A stretch of 44,674 nucleotides of DNA from an uncultured Bacilli bacterium. GTDB lineage: Bacteria; Bacillota_I; Bacilli_A; RF39; UBA660. The position numbers and the translations under genes were made by a program. Position 1 is the first letter of the stretch. Each line of letters starts with the position of its first letter. The notes beneath the pieces were generated by a model. That model was not told where the DNA came from. It was given only the letters and a program-made list of their open reading frames with translations, and did no database searches. The stretch is from assembly GCA_944372195.1 (NCBI GenBank), contig CALVYK010000010.1, positions 1-44,674 of the forward strand, in the 5' to 3' direction. Shown one piece after another: positions 1-8,469 of this stretch.

Positions 1-36
1 CTCCTTTCTACATTTTGTTTGGCATAACCATTATAT
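1..36 (-). promoter_or_regulatory. Promoter -10 and RBS of a leftward gene outside the window
   Basis: On the minus strand, positions 35-30 read TATAAT and positions 9-1 read AGAAAGGAG, a strong ribosome binding site at the very edge. A leftward gene should therefore start just beyond position 1. The -35 is weak (ATGACT-like near 55-60). Confidence 0.55.
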
Positions 37-82
37 CACACTTTTTGTATTATCAGTCATAAAGTTTAACAAAACTTTTTGT

Positions 83-110
83 AAAAAAAACAAGTTATTT
101 AATTAACTTG
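83..110 (-). terminator. Intrinsic terminator of the FemABX-type gene
   Basis: Inverted repeat CAAGTTA (91-97) / TAACTTG (104-110) followed, in the minus-strand reading direction, by eight T (83-90). The stop codon of the leftward gene lies inside the hairpin. Confidence 0.8.
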
Positions 111-1351
111 CTTTTTATTAGATTTTTTAAAGGAACATAGTTTCTATATAAATTATAATTTCTTTTATGAGTAACTAATTCAAAGTCGCCAGCATATTCG
201 TACATTTTGGAACCAAAACCTAATTTAAATTCGTCTAATCCGTTATATTTTTTTTCATCAATTGTTAAATTAGACATACCACCTAAATTAAATTTAGTGT
301 AACCTTGATTTTTATAAATATCAATTATTTGCCAAATTAATAAATGCTTAGAATTTAAATTTTTGAATTTTTTATCATATCCATCAATTAAAATTGTAAT
401 TTCTTTATCTTGTTTTATCAATAAAATGCAAGATGTTACAATACCATCCGGATAAGTTCTTAACAAATTAGTAGCTTTTACTAGTTCATTTCTATATTTA
501 TTTAAATATTTATCCATATTGATTTTTTTAGTAATAATTTTTTTGTTATTTCTTTTTTTTATAATAAGTTCATTTAAGTAATTTGTATGTTGCTCATAAT
601 AATTTAACTTTTTTTGAATAATTTGTAAGTATGTTTTGGTATCTAATTTTGTATAATATAAATCAACCATGTTTCTTTTATAAAAATAGTTATAACAATC
701 TTTAAAGTAATTTAATTCTCGTTTATATTTCCCTTTTGTAAAGTTATATAAATATGTTAAATCGTTTATATTTCCTTTATAAACTTTTATACCATTTCTA
801 ATTGCACTTCTTATTTTGGTGCGATATTCTTTTTTTACATTTTTAAATAATTCATTGATTGAAATATTTAAATCCAAAATTGCTTCAAATCTTGGCTTTA
901 AAGCTTCAAAGAAATTATTATATCCTAAATGATAATAATTATTTTGCTTTAATGATTCATATATTAACTCATATTTAGGATTTTTATATGACAATTGTTT
1001 ATTAAAGTCATAAATATTTCTTATTATTAGAGGATTAATTTTTATTCCCATTACTCCCAGATTATTTAAATAATTTTTTAAATTAATTGTGAAATCTCTT
1101 AAAATATAAAAATCTTCATAATCTAATATAAATCCGCGTGGAGCGTAAGCGTATTTAAATCCTTCTTCTTTTTTAATCAATATTAATGATGCTGCTTTAA
1201 CAATATTATCTTTAACTAAACCTAAAATAACTGAATTAAATCCTTGATTGTTCATTATAAATCCATATTCTGGAGTTTGATATATTGATTTTAAAGGACA
1301 GTTTGTTATAAAATTGATAAATTCTTGATTAGTCAATTCTCTAAATTCCAT
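95..1351 (-). CDS. FemABX-family peptidoglycan bridge aminoacyltransferase
   Basis: This 418-residue protein has the size and layout of the FemA/FemB/FemX/MurM family, which add amino acids from aminoacyl-tRNA to the stem peptide of lipid II in the cytoplasm. Two GNAT-like halves are visible, split by a lysine-rich helical arm (about residues 240-290, LNYYEQHTNYLNELIIKKR-like) typical of FemA. Near the C-terminus FNLGGMSN and LDEFKLGFG match the family end motifs. The ATG at 1351 is preferred over a GTG nine bases upstream because AGGTGA sits five bases before it; a minus-strand TATAAT lies at 1374-1369. It is the only Fem gene seen, which would suit a single-residue or simple cross-bridge. 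The exact amino acid added cannot be read from sequence. Confidence 0.85.
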   Translation of the reverse strand: MEFRELTNQEFINFITNCPLKSIYQTPEYGFIMNNQGFNSVILGLVKDNIVKAASLILIKKEEGFKYAYAPRGFILDYEDFYILRDFTINLKNYLNNLGVMGIKINPLIIRNIYDFNKQLSYKNPKYELIYESLKQNNYYHLGYNNFFEALKPRFEAILDLNISINELFKNVKKEYRTKIRSAIRNGIKVYKGNINDLTYLYNFTKGKYKRELNYFKDCYNYFYKRNMVDLYYTKLDTKTYLQIIQKKLNYYEQHTNYLNELIIKKRNNKKIITKKINMDKYLNKYRNELVKATNLLRTYPDGIVTSCILLIKQDKEITILIDGYDKKFKNLNSKHLLIWQIIDIYKNQGYTKFNLGGMSNLTIDEKKYNGLDEFKLGFGSKMYEYAGDFELVTHKRNYNLYRNYVPLKNLIKSKLIK

Positions 1352-1439
1352 AAATTTCACCTAATAAAATTATATCATAATGTTTATTAAAAGTCATATA
1401 AATTGTATTTAGTAAATATAATTTGTGTAGGTGATTATA

Positions 1440-2291
1440 ATGAAAATTGGACTACCTAAGGGATTATACTATTATTATTGTAAAAAATGGATTTATTTTT
1501 TTGAAGAATTAGGGGTTGAAGTTGTAAGTTTTGATACCAATAAAGAAATTTTAGAGTTAGGTAATACTATAGCTACTAGTGAGATGTGTTTATCTTTAAA
1601 AATATTTTTAGGTCATGTTGCTTATTTAAAAGATAAATGTGATTATATTTTAATACCGAAATTAAATTATGGTATAAAAAATCAAATGTGCTCAAATTTT
1701 GATTGTTTATATGATTTGTGTAACAATTTATTAGATGTTAAAATACTTACATTTGATAGTAAAAAAGAAATTAAAAATTTTATTAAAATTGGTAAGGAAT
1801 TAGGCTTTAAAAGAAACCAAATTAAAAAAGCCTATTTAAAGTCTTCAATTATATATAACAAAGAATTAAAAAAATTAAAATTAGAAAATATTAATAAATT
1901 AAATAGCTCAAATAAAAAAATATTATTAGTCGGTCATTCTTATAATATTAGGGATAAGTATTTAAATGAAATAATTGATATAATAAAAAAATATGATGTT
2001 GAAATAATTTATAGTGATTTATTTGATGATGATTATTATTTTTATTTATCAAAAGATTTATATTGGAAGTATAGTAAAAAAAATGTATCTAGTGTTATGT
2101 ATTGTAAAGAAAAAGTTGACGGGATTGTCTTTTTCACTGCTTTTCCATGTGGCTTAGATAGTTTGGTAAATGAATTAGTGATGCGTAAAATTGATAAACC
2201 TTATTTAAATTTGGTTATTGATGATTTAGATTCTTTAGCAGGAATGGAAACACGAATAGAAAGTTTTGTGGATATAATTGAGCAAGCTTAA
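1440..2291 (+). CDS. CoA-dehydratase activase-associated protein, DUF2229-type (first half)
   Basis: A 284-residue protein that starts MKIGLPKGLYYYY, the usual opening of DUF2229 proteins found fused or linked to 2-hydroxyacyl-CoA dehydratase activases. Conserved cysteines appear in SEMCLS, QMCSNFDC and AFPCGLDS and could bind an iron-sulfur cluster. The end (LAGMETRIESF) matches the family TRIEAF motif. The ATG at 1440 follows TAGGTGAT; a GTG at 1431 is less well placed. The next gene begins inside its 3' end, and the activase follows with an ATGA overlap, so the three are surely co-translated. In many clostridia these domains form one very long protein, so this looks like a split version. 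Substrate unknown. Confidence 0.75.
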   Translation: MKIGLPKGLYYYYCKKWIYFFEELGVEVVSFDTNKEILELGNTIATSEMCLSLKIFLGHVAYLKDKCDYILIPKLNYGIKNQMCSNFDCLYDLCNNLLDVKILTFDSKKEIKNFIKIGKELGFKRNQIKKAYLKSSIIYNKELKKLKLENINKLNSSNKKILLVGHSYNIRDKYLNEIIDIIKKYDVEIIYSDLFDDDYYFYLSKDLYWKYSKKNVSSVMYCKEKVDGIVFFTAFPCGLDSLVNELVMRKIDKPYLNLVIDDLDSLAGMETRIESFVDIIEQA

Positions 2292-3342
2292 AGTATCTTT
2301 TCCCCATATGGGAAATTATTATATTCCTGCTAAATATTTGTTAAGTCATATAGTTGATGCTGAAATAATTATACCACCTTTTATAACTGCTAAAACAGTT
2401 GAACTAGGTAGTAAATATAGCCCGGATTTTGTATGTACTCCTTTTAAATATACTTTAGGAACAATGATTGAATCTTTAGAACAAGGGGCATCTATATTAA
2501 TTCAATTTGGTGGTGGATGTAGATATGGTTATTATAGTGAATTACAAGAGCAAATATTAAAAGATTTAGGATATAAGTTTGAACTTCTTAATTTAATTAC
2601 TAATGGTAAGGCAAACATTAAAAGAATATATAAAATGATTAAAAGAATTGATAAAAAATTTAATATTATTAAAGGCCTATATTATTTATACATAACGAAA
2701 AATATGGTTAAATATATGGATAAAATAGATGATTATGTAAGAAAAAATATTGGATTTGAAGTAAATAAAAATAGTTTTGATAATTTAAATAAAGAAATGT
2801 TGGATAGATTTAGTAAAGTTAATAATCCAATCAATTTGTATGTTTTGTATAAAAAATATTTTAGAAAGTTTAAGAAAATAAATATTAAAAAACCAAAAAA
2901 ATGTTTAAAAGTTGGGGTAATAGGGGAATTATATACTTTAATGGAACCTTTTAGTAATTATTATTTAGAAAAAGAACTAGCTTCATTTAATATTGAAATC
3001 AAAAGATTTACTAATGTAAATTATTTATTATTTAAAAATAAAAAAACAATTAAAAAAGCTTTAAAGAAATCTAAAAAATATATGAAATATAAAATGGGTG
3101 CGGATGCATCTAGTAATATATATTGGACTAAATATTTATGTGATAAAAAATATGATGGCATTATTCATATCAAATCTAGTTTTTGTACACCTGAAATAGG
3201 TTCAATGCCAATAATTGATAAAATTGCTAGTAATTATAATGTACCTATAATATATTTTAGTTTTGATGCGAATACGAGTGAAGTTGGAATAAAAACTAGA
3301 TTAGAAGCTTTTTATGATATGATAGAAATGAGGAGACAATGA
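2278..3342 (+). CDS. CoA-dehydratase activase-associated protein (second half, HgdB-like fold)
   Basis: 354 residues, beginning at a TTG (2278) that overlaps the previous gene by 14 bases. The TTG is favoured because the conserved start KVSFPHMGNYY must be included and no ATG lies upstream of it in frame. Motifs include DFVCTPFKY, FGGGCRYGYY and SFCTPEIGSMPI, each with a cysteine suited to a shared Fe-S cluster, and a C-terminal SEVGIKTRLEAF that parallels the end of the preceding protein. Residues 110-200 are lysine/tyrosine-rich. It resembles the C-terminal portion of large activase-fusion proteins. No classical dehydratase alpha/beta pair is present in the window, so whether this protein is itself the enzymatic partner is open. 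Confidence 0.72.
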   Translation: MSKLKVSFPHMGNYYIPAKYLLSHIVDAEIIIPPFITAKTVELGSKYSPDFVCTPFKYTLGTMIESLEQGASILIQFGGGCRYGYYSELQEQILKDLGYKFELLNLITNGKANIKRIYKMIKRIDKKFNIIKGLYYLYITKNMVKYMDKIDDYVRKNIGFEVNKNSFDNLNKEMLDRFSKVNNPINLYVLYKKYFRKFKKINIKKPKKCLKVGVIGELYTLMEPFSNYYLEKELASFNIEIKRFTNVNYLLFKNKKTIKKALKKSKKYMKYKMGADASSNIYWTKYLCDKKYDGIIHIKSSFCTPEIGSMPIIDKIASNYNVPIIYFSFDANTSEVGIKTRLEAFYDMIEMRRQ

Positions 3343-4280
3343 ATTGTTATTTAGGTATTGATATAGGTAGTATTTCGACTAAAGGAGTAATAATTGATGA
3401 TAATAACAAAATAATTACTTCTTCTTATATATGGACAGAAGGTAATCCTGTTACTTCTGTTAAAAAATTAATCAATATATTAAAAAATAATTTAGATAAA
3501 AAATATGTGGTAAAAGGAATAGGAACAACCGGAAGTGCTAGAAAATTAATTGGATTGTTGTTGGATGCTAATGTAGTTAAAAATGAAATAATGGCTCATG
3601 CTATTGGAACATTATCAATATATCCAGATGTTAAAACAATATTAGAAATAGGCGGTCAAGATTCCAAAATAATTTTACTTAATAATGGCATTATAACCGA
3701 TTATGCAATGAATACATTATGTGCCGCAGGTACTGGTTCATTTTTATCTAGTCAAGCAAAAAGATTGAATATAAATATTGAAGACTTTGGAAATCTTGCA
3801 TTAAAAAGTAATAATCCTGTTAAAATAGCAGCTCGTTGTACTGTGTTTGCAGAATCAGATTTAATTCACAAAGCCCAAGTAGGATATAAAAAAGAAGATA
3901 TTGTAGCTGGACTATGTAAAAGTATTGTCTTAAATTATCTAAATAATGTTGGTAAAGGAAAAAAAATAAAATCACCAGTTATATTTCAAGGTGGTGTATC
4001 TAAAAATTTAGGTGTATTAAAATATTTTAAAGAAATATTAAATACTGATGTTATAGTTGATCCTAATAGTCATTTAATGGGCGCTTTAGGAATAGCTATA
4101 TTATCTAAAAAAAATAGTTCTAATAAAATATACGATTTAAATATTCAAGATGTTTCATTTGATACTAAAGCGATAGATTGTGGTGGTTGTAGTAATAACT
4201 GTGAAATATTAAGAATCTATAAAGATAATAAACTAATTGACATATGGGGTAATAGATGTGATAAGTATATAAAAATTTAA
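3339..4280 (+). CDS. 2-hydroxyacyl-CoA dehydratase activase-like ATPase (BadF/BadG/BcrA/BcrD family)
   Basis: 313 residues of the ASKHA (acetate kinase/Hsp70/actin) fold. Phosphate-1 loop GIDIGSISTKG (residues 6-16), phosphate-2 loop LEIGGQDSK (102-110), and GGVSKN near residue 225 are clear. Cys128 (LCAAGTGSF) and Cys167 (ARCTVFAESD) match the two cysteines with which HgdC-type dimers hold one [4Fe-4S] cluster. The family uses ATP to inject a high-energy electron into a dehydratase. After the kinase-like core there is an extra CGGC-x3-C motif and a final RCDKY, which may bind another cluster. The start overlaps the stop of the previous gene as ATGA, with GAGGAG upstream. Confidence 0.88.
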   Translation: MNCYLGIDIGSISTKGVIIDDNNKIITSSYIWTEGNPVTSVKKLINILKNNLDKKYVVKGIGTTGSARKLIGLLLDANVVKNEIMAHAIGTLSIYPDVKTILEIGGQDSKIILLNNGIITDYAMNTLCAAGTGSFLSSQAKRLNINIEDFGNLALKSNNPVKIAARCTVFAESDLIHKAQVGYKKEDIVAGLCKSIVLNYLNNVGKGKKIKSPVIFQGGVSKNLGVLKYFKEILNTDVIVDPNSHLMGALGIAILSKKNSSNKIYDLNIQDVSFDTKAIDCGGCSNNCEILRIYKDNKLIDIWGNRCDKYIKI

Positions 4281-4319
4281 TATATTGTCCAATTTTTGTA
4301 AATTGTACAATATATTAAA
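4276..4319. terminator. Long AT-rich palindrome after the activase operon
   Basis: TTTAATATATTGT (4276-4288) pairs perfectly with ACAATATATTAAA (4307-4319), with an inner CAATT/AATTG pair. It begins at the activase stop codon and has no long T-run, so it may be a weak terminator, an RNA-stability hairpin, or an operator just upstream of the next promoter. Confidence 0.5.
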
Positions 4320-4339
4320 TAAATATATAAAAAATGTGG

Positions 4340-4345
4340 TATAAT
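4340..4345 (+). promoter_or_regulatory. -10 box of the LCP gene
   Basis: A perfect TATAAT at 4340-4345 lies 19 bases before the chosen ATG. An in-frame ATG at 4334 precedes this box and is therefore rejected as a start. No convincing -35 is present at the right distance. Confidence 0.6.
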
Positions 4346-4363
4346 GATTTAAGTGGTGATAAT

Positions 4364-6181
4364 ATGAAATTAAGCATTAATCGAATTATATATACAATTG
4401 TTGCTTTTTTATCTGTTTTGTTTTTAATATTTATTATAAGTACTAATATGGTACCATTAAAATATTTATTATTATTATTTGTTATATTTATTTTGTATGA
4501 TGTTGGATTATTATTTTTGTTATTTAAAAAACATAAAATAAAAAATATAATAGGTTATGTTTTAAGTGGAATTTTAGTTATTATTATGGGGGTTCTATTT
4601 TATTATTTAAATATAACTGTGGGATTTTTTAAAGGATTTGGAACAAATAAATATAAAGAAGAAAACTATTTAGTATTAGTTTTAAATGATAGTAGATATG
4701 AGTCTTTAAATGATTTATCTAATATTGGTTATACTTCTAACGAACTCTCTAATATTGATGAAGCTTTAACAAAATTAAATGAGAAAATTACAATTCAAAA
4801 TGTAAAATACGATAATAATGTGGAATTGTTTGAAGATTTAATAAATAAAGAAATAGATTCAGTTTTTATTGAAGAATCATCTATGTCTTTAATATATGAA
4901 CAAAATGAAGAATATAATGGAAAGTTTAGAACAATTTATACAATAAATATTAAAACAGAAATTGAAATTACTAAAGAAACTGACGTTACCAATCAGCCAT
5001 TTACTGTTTATATAAGTGGTATTGATTCTTATGGAAGTATTTCTACTGTATCAAGAAGTGATGTTAATATGATAGCAACAGTTAATCCTAAAACAAAACA
5101 AGTATTATTAATTTCTATCCCAAGAGATTATTATGTTCAATTAAGGGGCACAACAGGGTATAAAGATAAACTAACTCATGCTGGACTTTATGGCGTTGAA
5201 ACTTCTGTTGGAACATTAGAAGATTTATTAGATGTTGAAATAAATTATTATGCAAGAGTTAACTTTTCATCTTTAGAACAAATTGTTGATGCATTAGGTG
5301 GCGTTGATGTATATTCTAAATATACTTTTACTACTTCTCCATCAGCTGGCGGAACATATTATTTTACTGAAGGGTATAATCATATGAATGGTAAACAAGC
5401 TTTAGCTTTCTCTCGTGAAAGAAAGAAACTCCCTATAAGTGCTGGGGGAGATAGAGGTCGTGGTGTTAATCAACAAGCAGTTATTGATGGTATTATAAGA
5501 AAAGCAACTAGTCCTGCAATTATAACAGGTTATAGTAAAATATTAAGCTCATTAAATGGTACTTTTCAAACTAATATGAGCGATAATGACATTCAAAAAT
5601 TAATTAAAATGCAACTAAATGATATGGCTAGTTGGAATATTACAAGCTATAGTTTAGATGGAACTGATGGAAGTGAATACACTTATTCTTATCCAACTCA
5701 AAAATTATATGTTATGAAACCAATTGAAGAAACAGTAACAGAAGCTCAAGGATTAATTGATAAGGTTATAGCTGGTGAATTATTAGAAAGTAGTTACGAT
5801 AAAGAAGCTACTGATGTTAATGACCCTGTATATGTTGAACCAAAACCAAGTCCTGAACCTGAAGGACCAACTATAATAGGTGAATTACCAGTTATATCTT
5901 TTGATGAAACACCACTTATTATGATTAAAGGAACAATAATTGATTTGTTAAGCGATGTAACTGTTACTGATAAGGAAGATGGTACATTAAAGCCAACACT
6001 AACATTTAATGGTTTACCTTTTACAGATACTAGTATATTTTTAGAAGGAACAAATATTATAACTTATTCTGTTACTGATAGTGATAATAACACTGTAACT
6101 AAAAATAGAAAAATTGTTGTCAAATTAGATTTAAATGGTGATGGTATACCAGATGATGATATATCTACACCTTCAGAATAA
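4364..6181 (+). CDS. LytR-CpsA-Psr (LCP) family cell-wall ligase with C-terminal Ig-like extension
   Basis: 605 residues. Three hydrophobic segments occupy roughly residues 7-90, followed by an extracellular region. The LCP core (about 205-370) shows SRSDVNMIATV, the SIPRDYYVQL motif, DKLTHAGLYG, GGVDVY and FSRERK...GDRGRGVNQQ, the arginine- and aspartate-rich pocket that binds polyprenyl-pyrophosphate. LCP enzymes move anionic glycopolymers from the lipid carrier to peptidoglycan or protein. After a proline-rich linker (about 490-510) comes a DUF5011/HYR-like beta domain containing VTDKEDGT and ITYSVTDSDNN, ending with DLNGDGIPDDD, an EF-hand-like calcium motif. This tail is unusual for LCP proteins and suggests extra surface binding. 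Start chosen at 4364 after GTGGTGAT. Confidence 0.88.
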   Translation: MKLSINRIIYTIVAFLSVLFLIFIISTNMVPLKYLLLLFVIFILYDVGLLFLLFKKHKIKNIIGYVLSGILVIIMGVLFYYLNITVGFFKGFGTNKYKEENYLVLVLNDSRYESLNDLSNIGYTSNELSNIDEALTKLNEKITIQNVKYDNNVELFEDLINKEIDSVFIEESSMSLIYEQNEEYNGKFRTIYTINIKTEIEITKETDVTNQPFTVYISGIDSYGSISTVSRSDVNMIATVNPKTKQVLLISIPRDYYVQLRGTTGYKDKLTHAGLYGVETSVGTLEDLLDVEINYYARVNFSSLEQIVDALGGVDVYSKYTFTTSPSAGGTYYFTEGYNHMNGKQALAFSRERKKLPISAGGDRGRGVNQQAVIDGIIRKATSPAIITGYSKILSSLNGTFQTNMSDNDIQKLIKMQLNDMASWNITSYSLDGTDGSEYTYSYPTQKLYVMKPIEETVTEAQGLIDKVIAGELLESSYDKEATDVNDPVYVEPKPSPEPEGPTIIGELPVISFDETPLIMIKGTIIDLLSDVTVTDKEDGTLKPTLTFNGLPFTDTSIFLEGTNIITYSVTDSDNNTVTKNRKIVVKLDLNGDGIPDDDISTPSE

Positions 6182-6206
6182 TCAGATTAATTTCTGATTA
6201 TTTTTT
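6177..6206 (+). terminator. Intrinsic terminator of the LCP gene
   Basis: AATAATCAG (6177-6185) pairs with CTGATTATT (6194-6202), followed by a T-run ending at 6206. It overlaps the LCP stop codon. Confidence 0.85.
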
Positions 6207-6226
6207 GTAAAGTTTAAGTACATTTA

Positions 6227-6255
6227 TTGCATTTGGTAATAAAATGTTATATAAT
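6227..6255 (+). promoter_or_regulatory. Sigma-A type promoter of the prepilin-like gene
   Basis: TTGCAT (6227-6232), a 17-base spacer, then TATAAT (6250-6255), 25 bases before the start codon. The in-frame ATG at 6244 would precede the transcription start and is rejected. Confidence 0.8.
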
Positions 6256-6279
6256 TATATAAAGATAGGAGATGTATTT

Positions 6280-7878
6280 ATGACTAAAAAAGGCTTTACA
6301 TTAATAGAATTACTAGCAGTAATAATTATATTAGCTATAGTAGCACTTATAGCTACACCAATAATATTAAATGTAATAGATGATGCAAGAATATCAGCAG
6401 GAAGATCAGAAGCAAATATGATATTAAGTGGCATCAATAATTATTGTGCTAGTGAAGAGATGAAGTATCAACTAGATAATAGTTATACAAAAATATGCAC
6501 CAAAGATATGACAAAAGAAGATGTACCAACAATGGTTAATTTAGGAAATGCGACAGTAGAAAAATTAACATATAATGGTACTAAATTAACAGAGTTAGTT
6601 GTAAAAAGTAATACTCATACATTTACATTATGTGCCAGTGGAACATTTGTAATGGATGATGAAGAATGTAATGGAGAAATAGGTGGAGAAGATAGTCAAC
6701 CAGAAGAACCTTCTGATGATAGTGGCATTGCTAATAGTCCGGAACTATTAGATAATATGATACCAGTATACTATGATGGAGAAAATTGGATATATGCTGA
6801 TGTATCACAGAAATGGTATAATTATGATGCTAAAGAATGGGCAAATGCGGTTGTATTAAATAATGATCTTAGTAAAAATGTCGGAGATCCAATAAGTGAA
6901 GATGAAATAGCTTTATGGTATGTATGGATACCAAGATATACATATACAATATTTAATGGTAACAATGAAGGTGTAGAAGAACAGGAAATTCAAATAAAAT
7001 TTGAAAGTGGAACAAATAGTAGCGGAACAGTAGAATGTGTCGATACAGCAAATGGAGATAGTAGTGAAATATGTACAGATTCGACAAATGGAAGTATAAA
7101 AAATGGAACAAGTACATATACTCATCCAGCATTTACATTCGGAGATCAAGAATTAAGAGGATTTTGGGTAGGAAAATTTGAAGTAAGTGGCAGCACAGAT
7201 GAGATAACTATAAAACCTAATATAACCAGTTTAAGAAATAAAGCAGTATCATCATTTTTTACAGCAATACAAAATATGAGTACAACATATTCATTGAATG
7301 GTGATAGTCATATGATGAAGAATATGGAATGGGGAGCAGTAGTATATCTATCTCATAGTAAATATGGTACATGTACTGACGGAACATGCGTAGAAGTTGT
7401 AACAAATTCAAGTAGTAGATATTACGCAGGTGGTGGTTCTTCAAATGCGTATAAAACAAATGTTGCGCAATCTACTACGGGAAATATTTATGGAGTGTAT
7501 GATATGTCAGGTGGGGCAGCAGAATACGTCATGGGTAATATGGTAAGTAGCAGTGGTAGCTTTGCTTCAGCTTGGTCTGGATTTAGTGAAACACCTGATT
7601 CAAAATATTATGACAGCTATATATATGATACATCTTATACTACCCAAAATAGAGGTAAATTAGGAGATGCCACGAAAGAAATATTAAAAACAACTGGAAT
7701 TAGTACTGGTGGTTGGTATAGTGACTACACACGTTTTCCGTGCTCTAGTGGAACTGGCTATTGGTTTCGTCGTGGTGGGGGGGATGGTAAAGAAGTAAAT
7801 TCTGGGTTATTTTACTTCTATGAATCTAATGGTGGCAGTTTTTCCGACAGGTCAACTCGTGCTATATTAGTTAAATAA
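6280..7878 (+). CDS. Type IV prepilin-like surface protein with C-terminal FGE/C-type-lectin-fold domain; candidate diversified protein
   Basis: 532 residues from the ATG after AGGAGA. MTKKGFTLIELLAV is a class III (prepilin) signal: cleavage by a prepilin peptidase is expected after Gly5 and Glu10 is the conserved glutamate, followed by the hydrophobic stalk helix to about residue 35. A linker rich in Glu/Asp/Ser follows. The rest resembles the formylglycine-generating-enzyme/sulfatase-modifying fold: WYVWIPRYTYT, FWVGKFEVSG, KNMEWGAVVYLS, GVYDMSGGAAEYVMG. The last 55 residues read GWYSDY...YWFRRGG...SGLFYF...STRAILVK, the layout of C-type-lectin variable regions in diversity-generating retroelement targets. 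Base and codon use change there (see finding). No pilus assembly genes are nearby. It probably sits on a pseudopilus or on the cell surface as a binding protein. Confidence 0.82.
   Translation: MTKKGFTLIELLAVIIILAIVALIATPIILNVIDDARISAGRSEANMILSGINNYCASEEMKYQLDNSYTKICTKDMTKEDVPTMVNLGNATVEKLTYNGTKLTELVVKSNTHTFTLCASGTFVMDDEECNGEIGGEDSQPEEPSDDSGIANSPELLDNMIPVYYDGENWIYADVSQKWYNYDAKEWANAVVLNNDLSKNVGDPISEDEIALWYVWIPRYTYTIFNGNNEGVEEQEIQIKFESGTNSSGTVECVDTANGDSSEICTDSTNGSIKNGTSTYTHPAFTFGDQELRGFWVGKFEVSGSTDEITIKPNITSLRNKAVSSFFTAIQNMSTTYSLNGDSHMMKNMEWGAVVYLSHSKYGTCTDGTCVEVVTNSSSRYYAGGGSSNAYKTNVAQSTTGNIYGVYDMSGGAAEYVMGNMVSSSGSFASAWSGFSETPDSKYYDSYIYDTSYTTQNRGKLGDATKEILKTTGISTGGWYSDYTRFPCSSGTGYWFRRGGGDGKEVNSGLFYFYESNGGSFSDRSTRAILVK
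7711..7875 (+). other. Candidate variable region (VR) of a diversity-generating retroelement target
   Basis: By hand count 67 of 150 bases (7711-7860) are G or C, about 45%, against about 25% in the surroundings. Arginine is CGT four times and AGG once here, but AGA at all seven arginines earlier in the gene. Many codons end in C or T at positions where a template AAC/AAT codon would give such a result after adenine mutagenesis. No template repeat or reverse transcriptase was found in the window. Confidence 0.55.
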
Positions 7879-7911
7879 AAAAATTCATAACAATTAAATT
7901 ATGAATTTTTT
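7878..7911. terminator. Bidirectional terminator between convergent genes
   Basis: AAAAAATTCATAA (7878-7890) pairs with TTATGAATTTTTT (7899-7911). The T-run on each strand lets it end both the prepilin-like gene and the leftward ferritin-like gene, and it overlaps both stop codons. Confidence 0.85.
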
Positions 7912-8386
7912 AATTATTTTTGTTTAATAAATCATTAAATATTTTTAAATGTATTTCTTCATCAATTATTATTCTTCGTAATAATTCCTTAATATATTTA
8001 TCATCTATTACTTTAATTAAATTATTATAGTTTTTAATTGCTAATGTTTCGGCTGCTATATTTATTTTTAATATCTCTTTTAAGTTAGTATTATAGTTAA
8101 CGTATTCAGTTGTCCATGGAATATCATTAGATTTATATTCTGGTTTAAGTCCTAACATATTAATTGTTCTTGCTAGTAATTCTAAATGTTTCATTTCTAC
8201 TATGGCAATATTTTCTAATATTTTACTTATTTCATCATCTAAAATAAATGATTGAAACATGTATAGATGAGTTGCTGTGTCTTCACTTATCGTACTAGCA
8301 TATGGATACATTAACATTTTCGCATATTCAATGTTTTCTTTTTCAACTTTAATTTCAGGATAAGGTAAAGTTGATTTATAATACAT
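7910..8386 (-). CDS. Ferritin-like di-metal protein
   Basis: 158 residues, four-helix ferritin-like fold. Metal ligands are expected from the glutamate in STISEDTATH (about residue 35), VEMKHLELLA (ExxH, about 65-68), AAETLAI (about 113) and IDEEIHLKIF (ExxH, about 143-146). This ligand set is shared by rubrerythrin-type proteins, manganese-catalase relatives and the spore-coat CotJC group. No rubredoxin domain is present. In a spore former it could act in oxidative protection or the spore coat, but the sequence does not decide this. Read from ATG at 8386 with AGGTGATT upstream; convergent with the prepilin-like gene. Confidence 0.75.
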   Translation of the reverse strand: MYYKSTLPYPEIKVEKENIEYAKMLMYPYASTISEDTATHLYMFQSFILDDEISKILENIAIVEMKHLELLARTINMLGLKPEYKSNDIPWTTEYVNYNTNLKEILKINIAAETLAIKNYNNLIKVIDDKYIKELLRRIIIDEEIHLKIFNDLLNKNN

Positions 8387-8469
8387 AATTAATCACCTAA
8401 TTAATTATATTAAAAAAAATAATTAAAATGTATCTTTTTGGGATATAATAATTATAGGAGAGTGATAAA

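Noticed and set aside
6913-7459. Minus-strand frames opposite the prepilin-like gene
   Set aside because: No start signals, biased composition mirroring the plus-strand gene, and the plus-strand protein has clear domains.
7711-7875. A DGR template repeat within this window
   Set aside because: I looked for a copy of the invariant parts (such as TCTGGGTTATTTT and the TGGTTT-CGTGG region) elsewhere on both strands and found none; any template must be outside.
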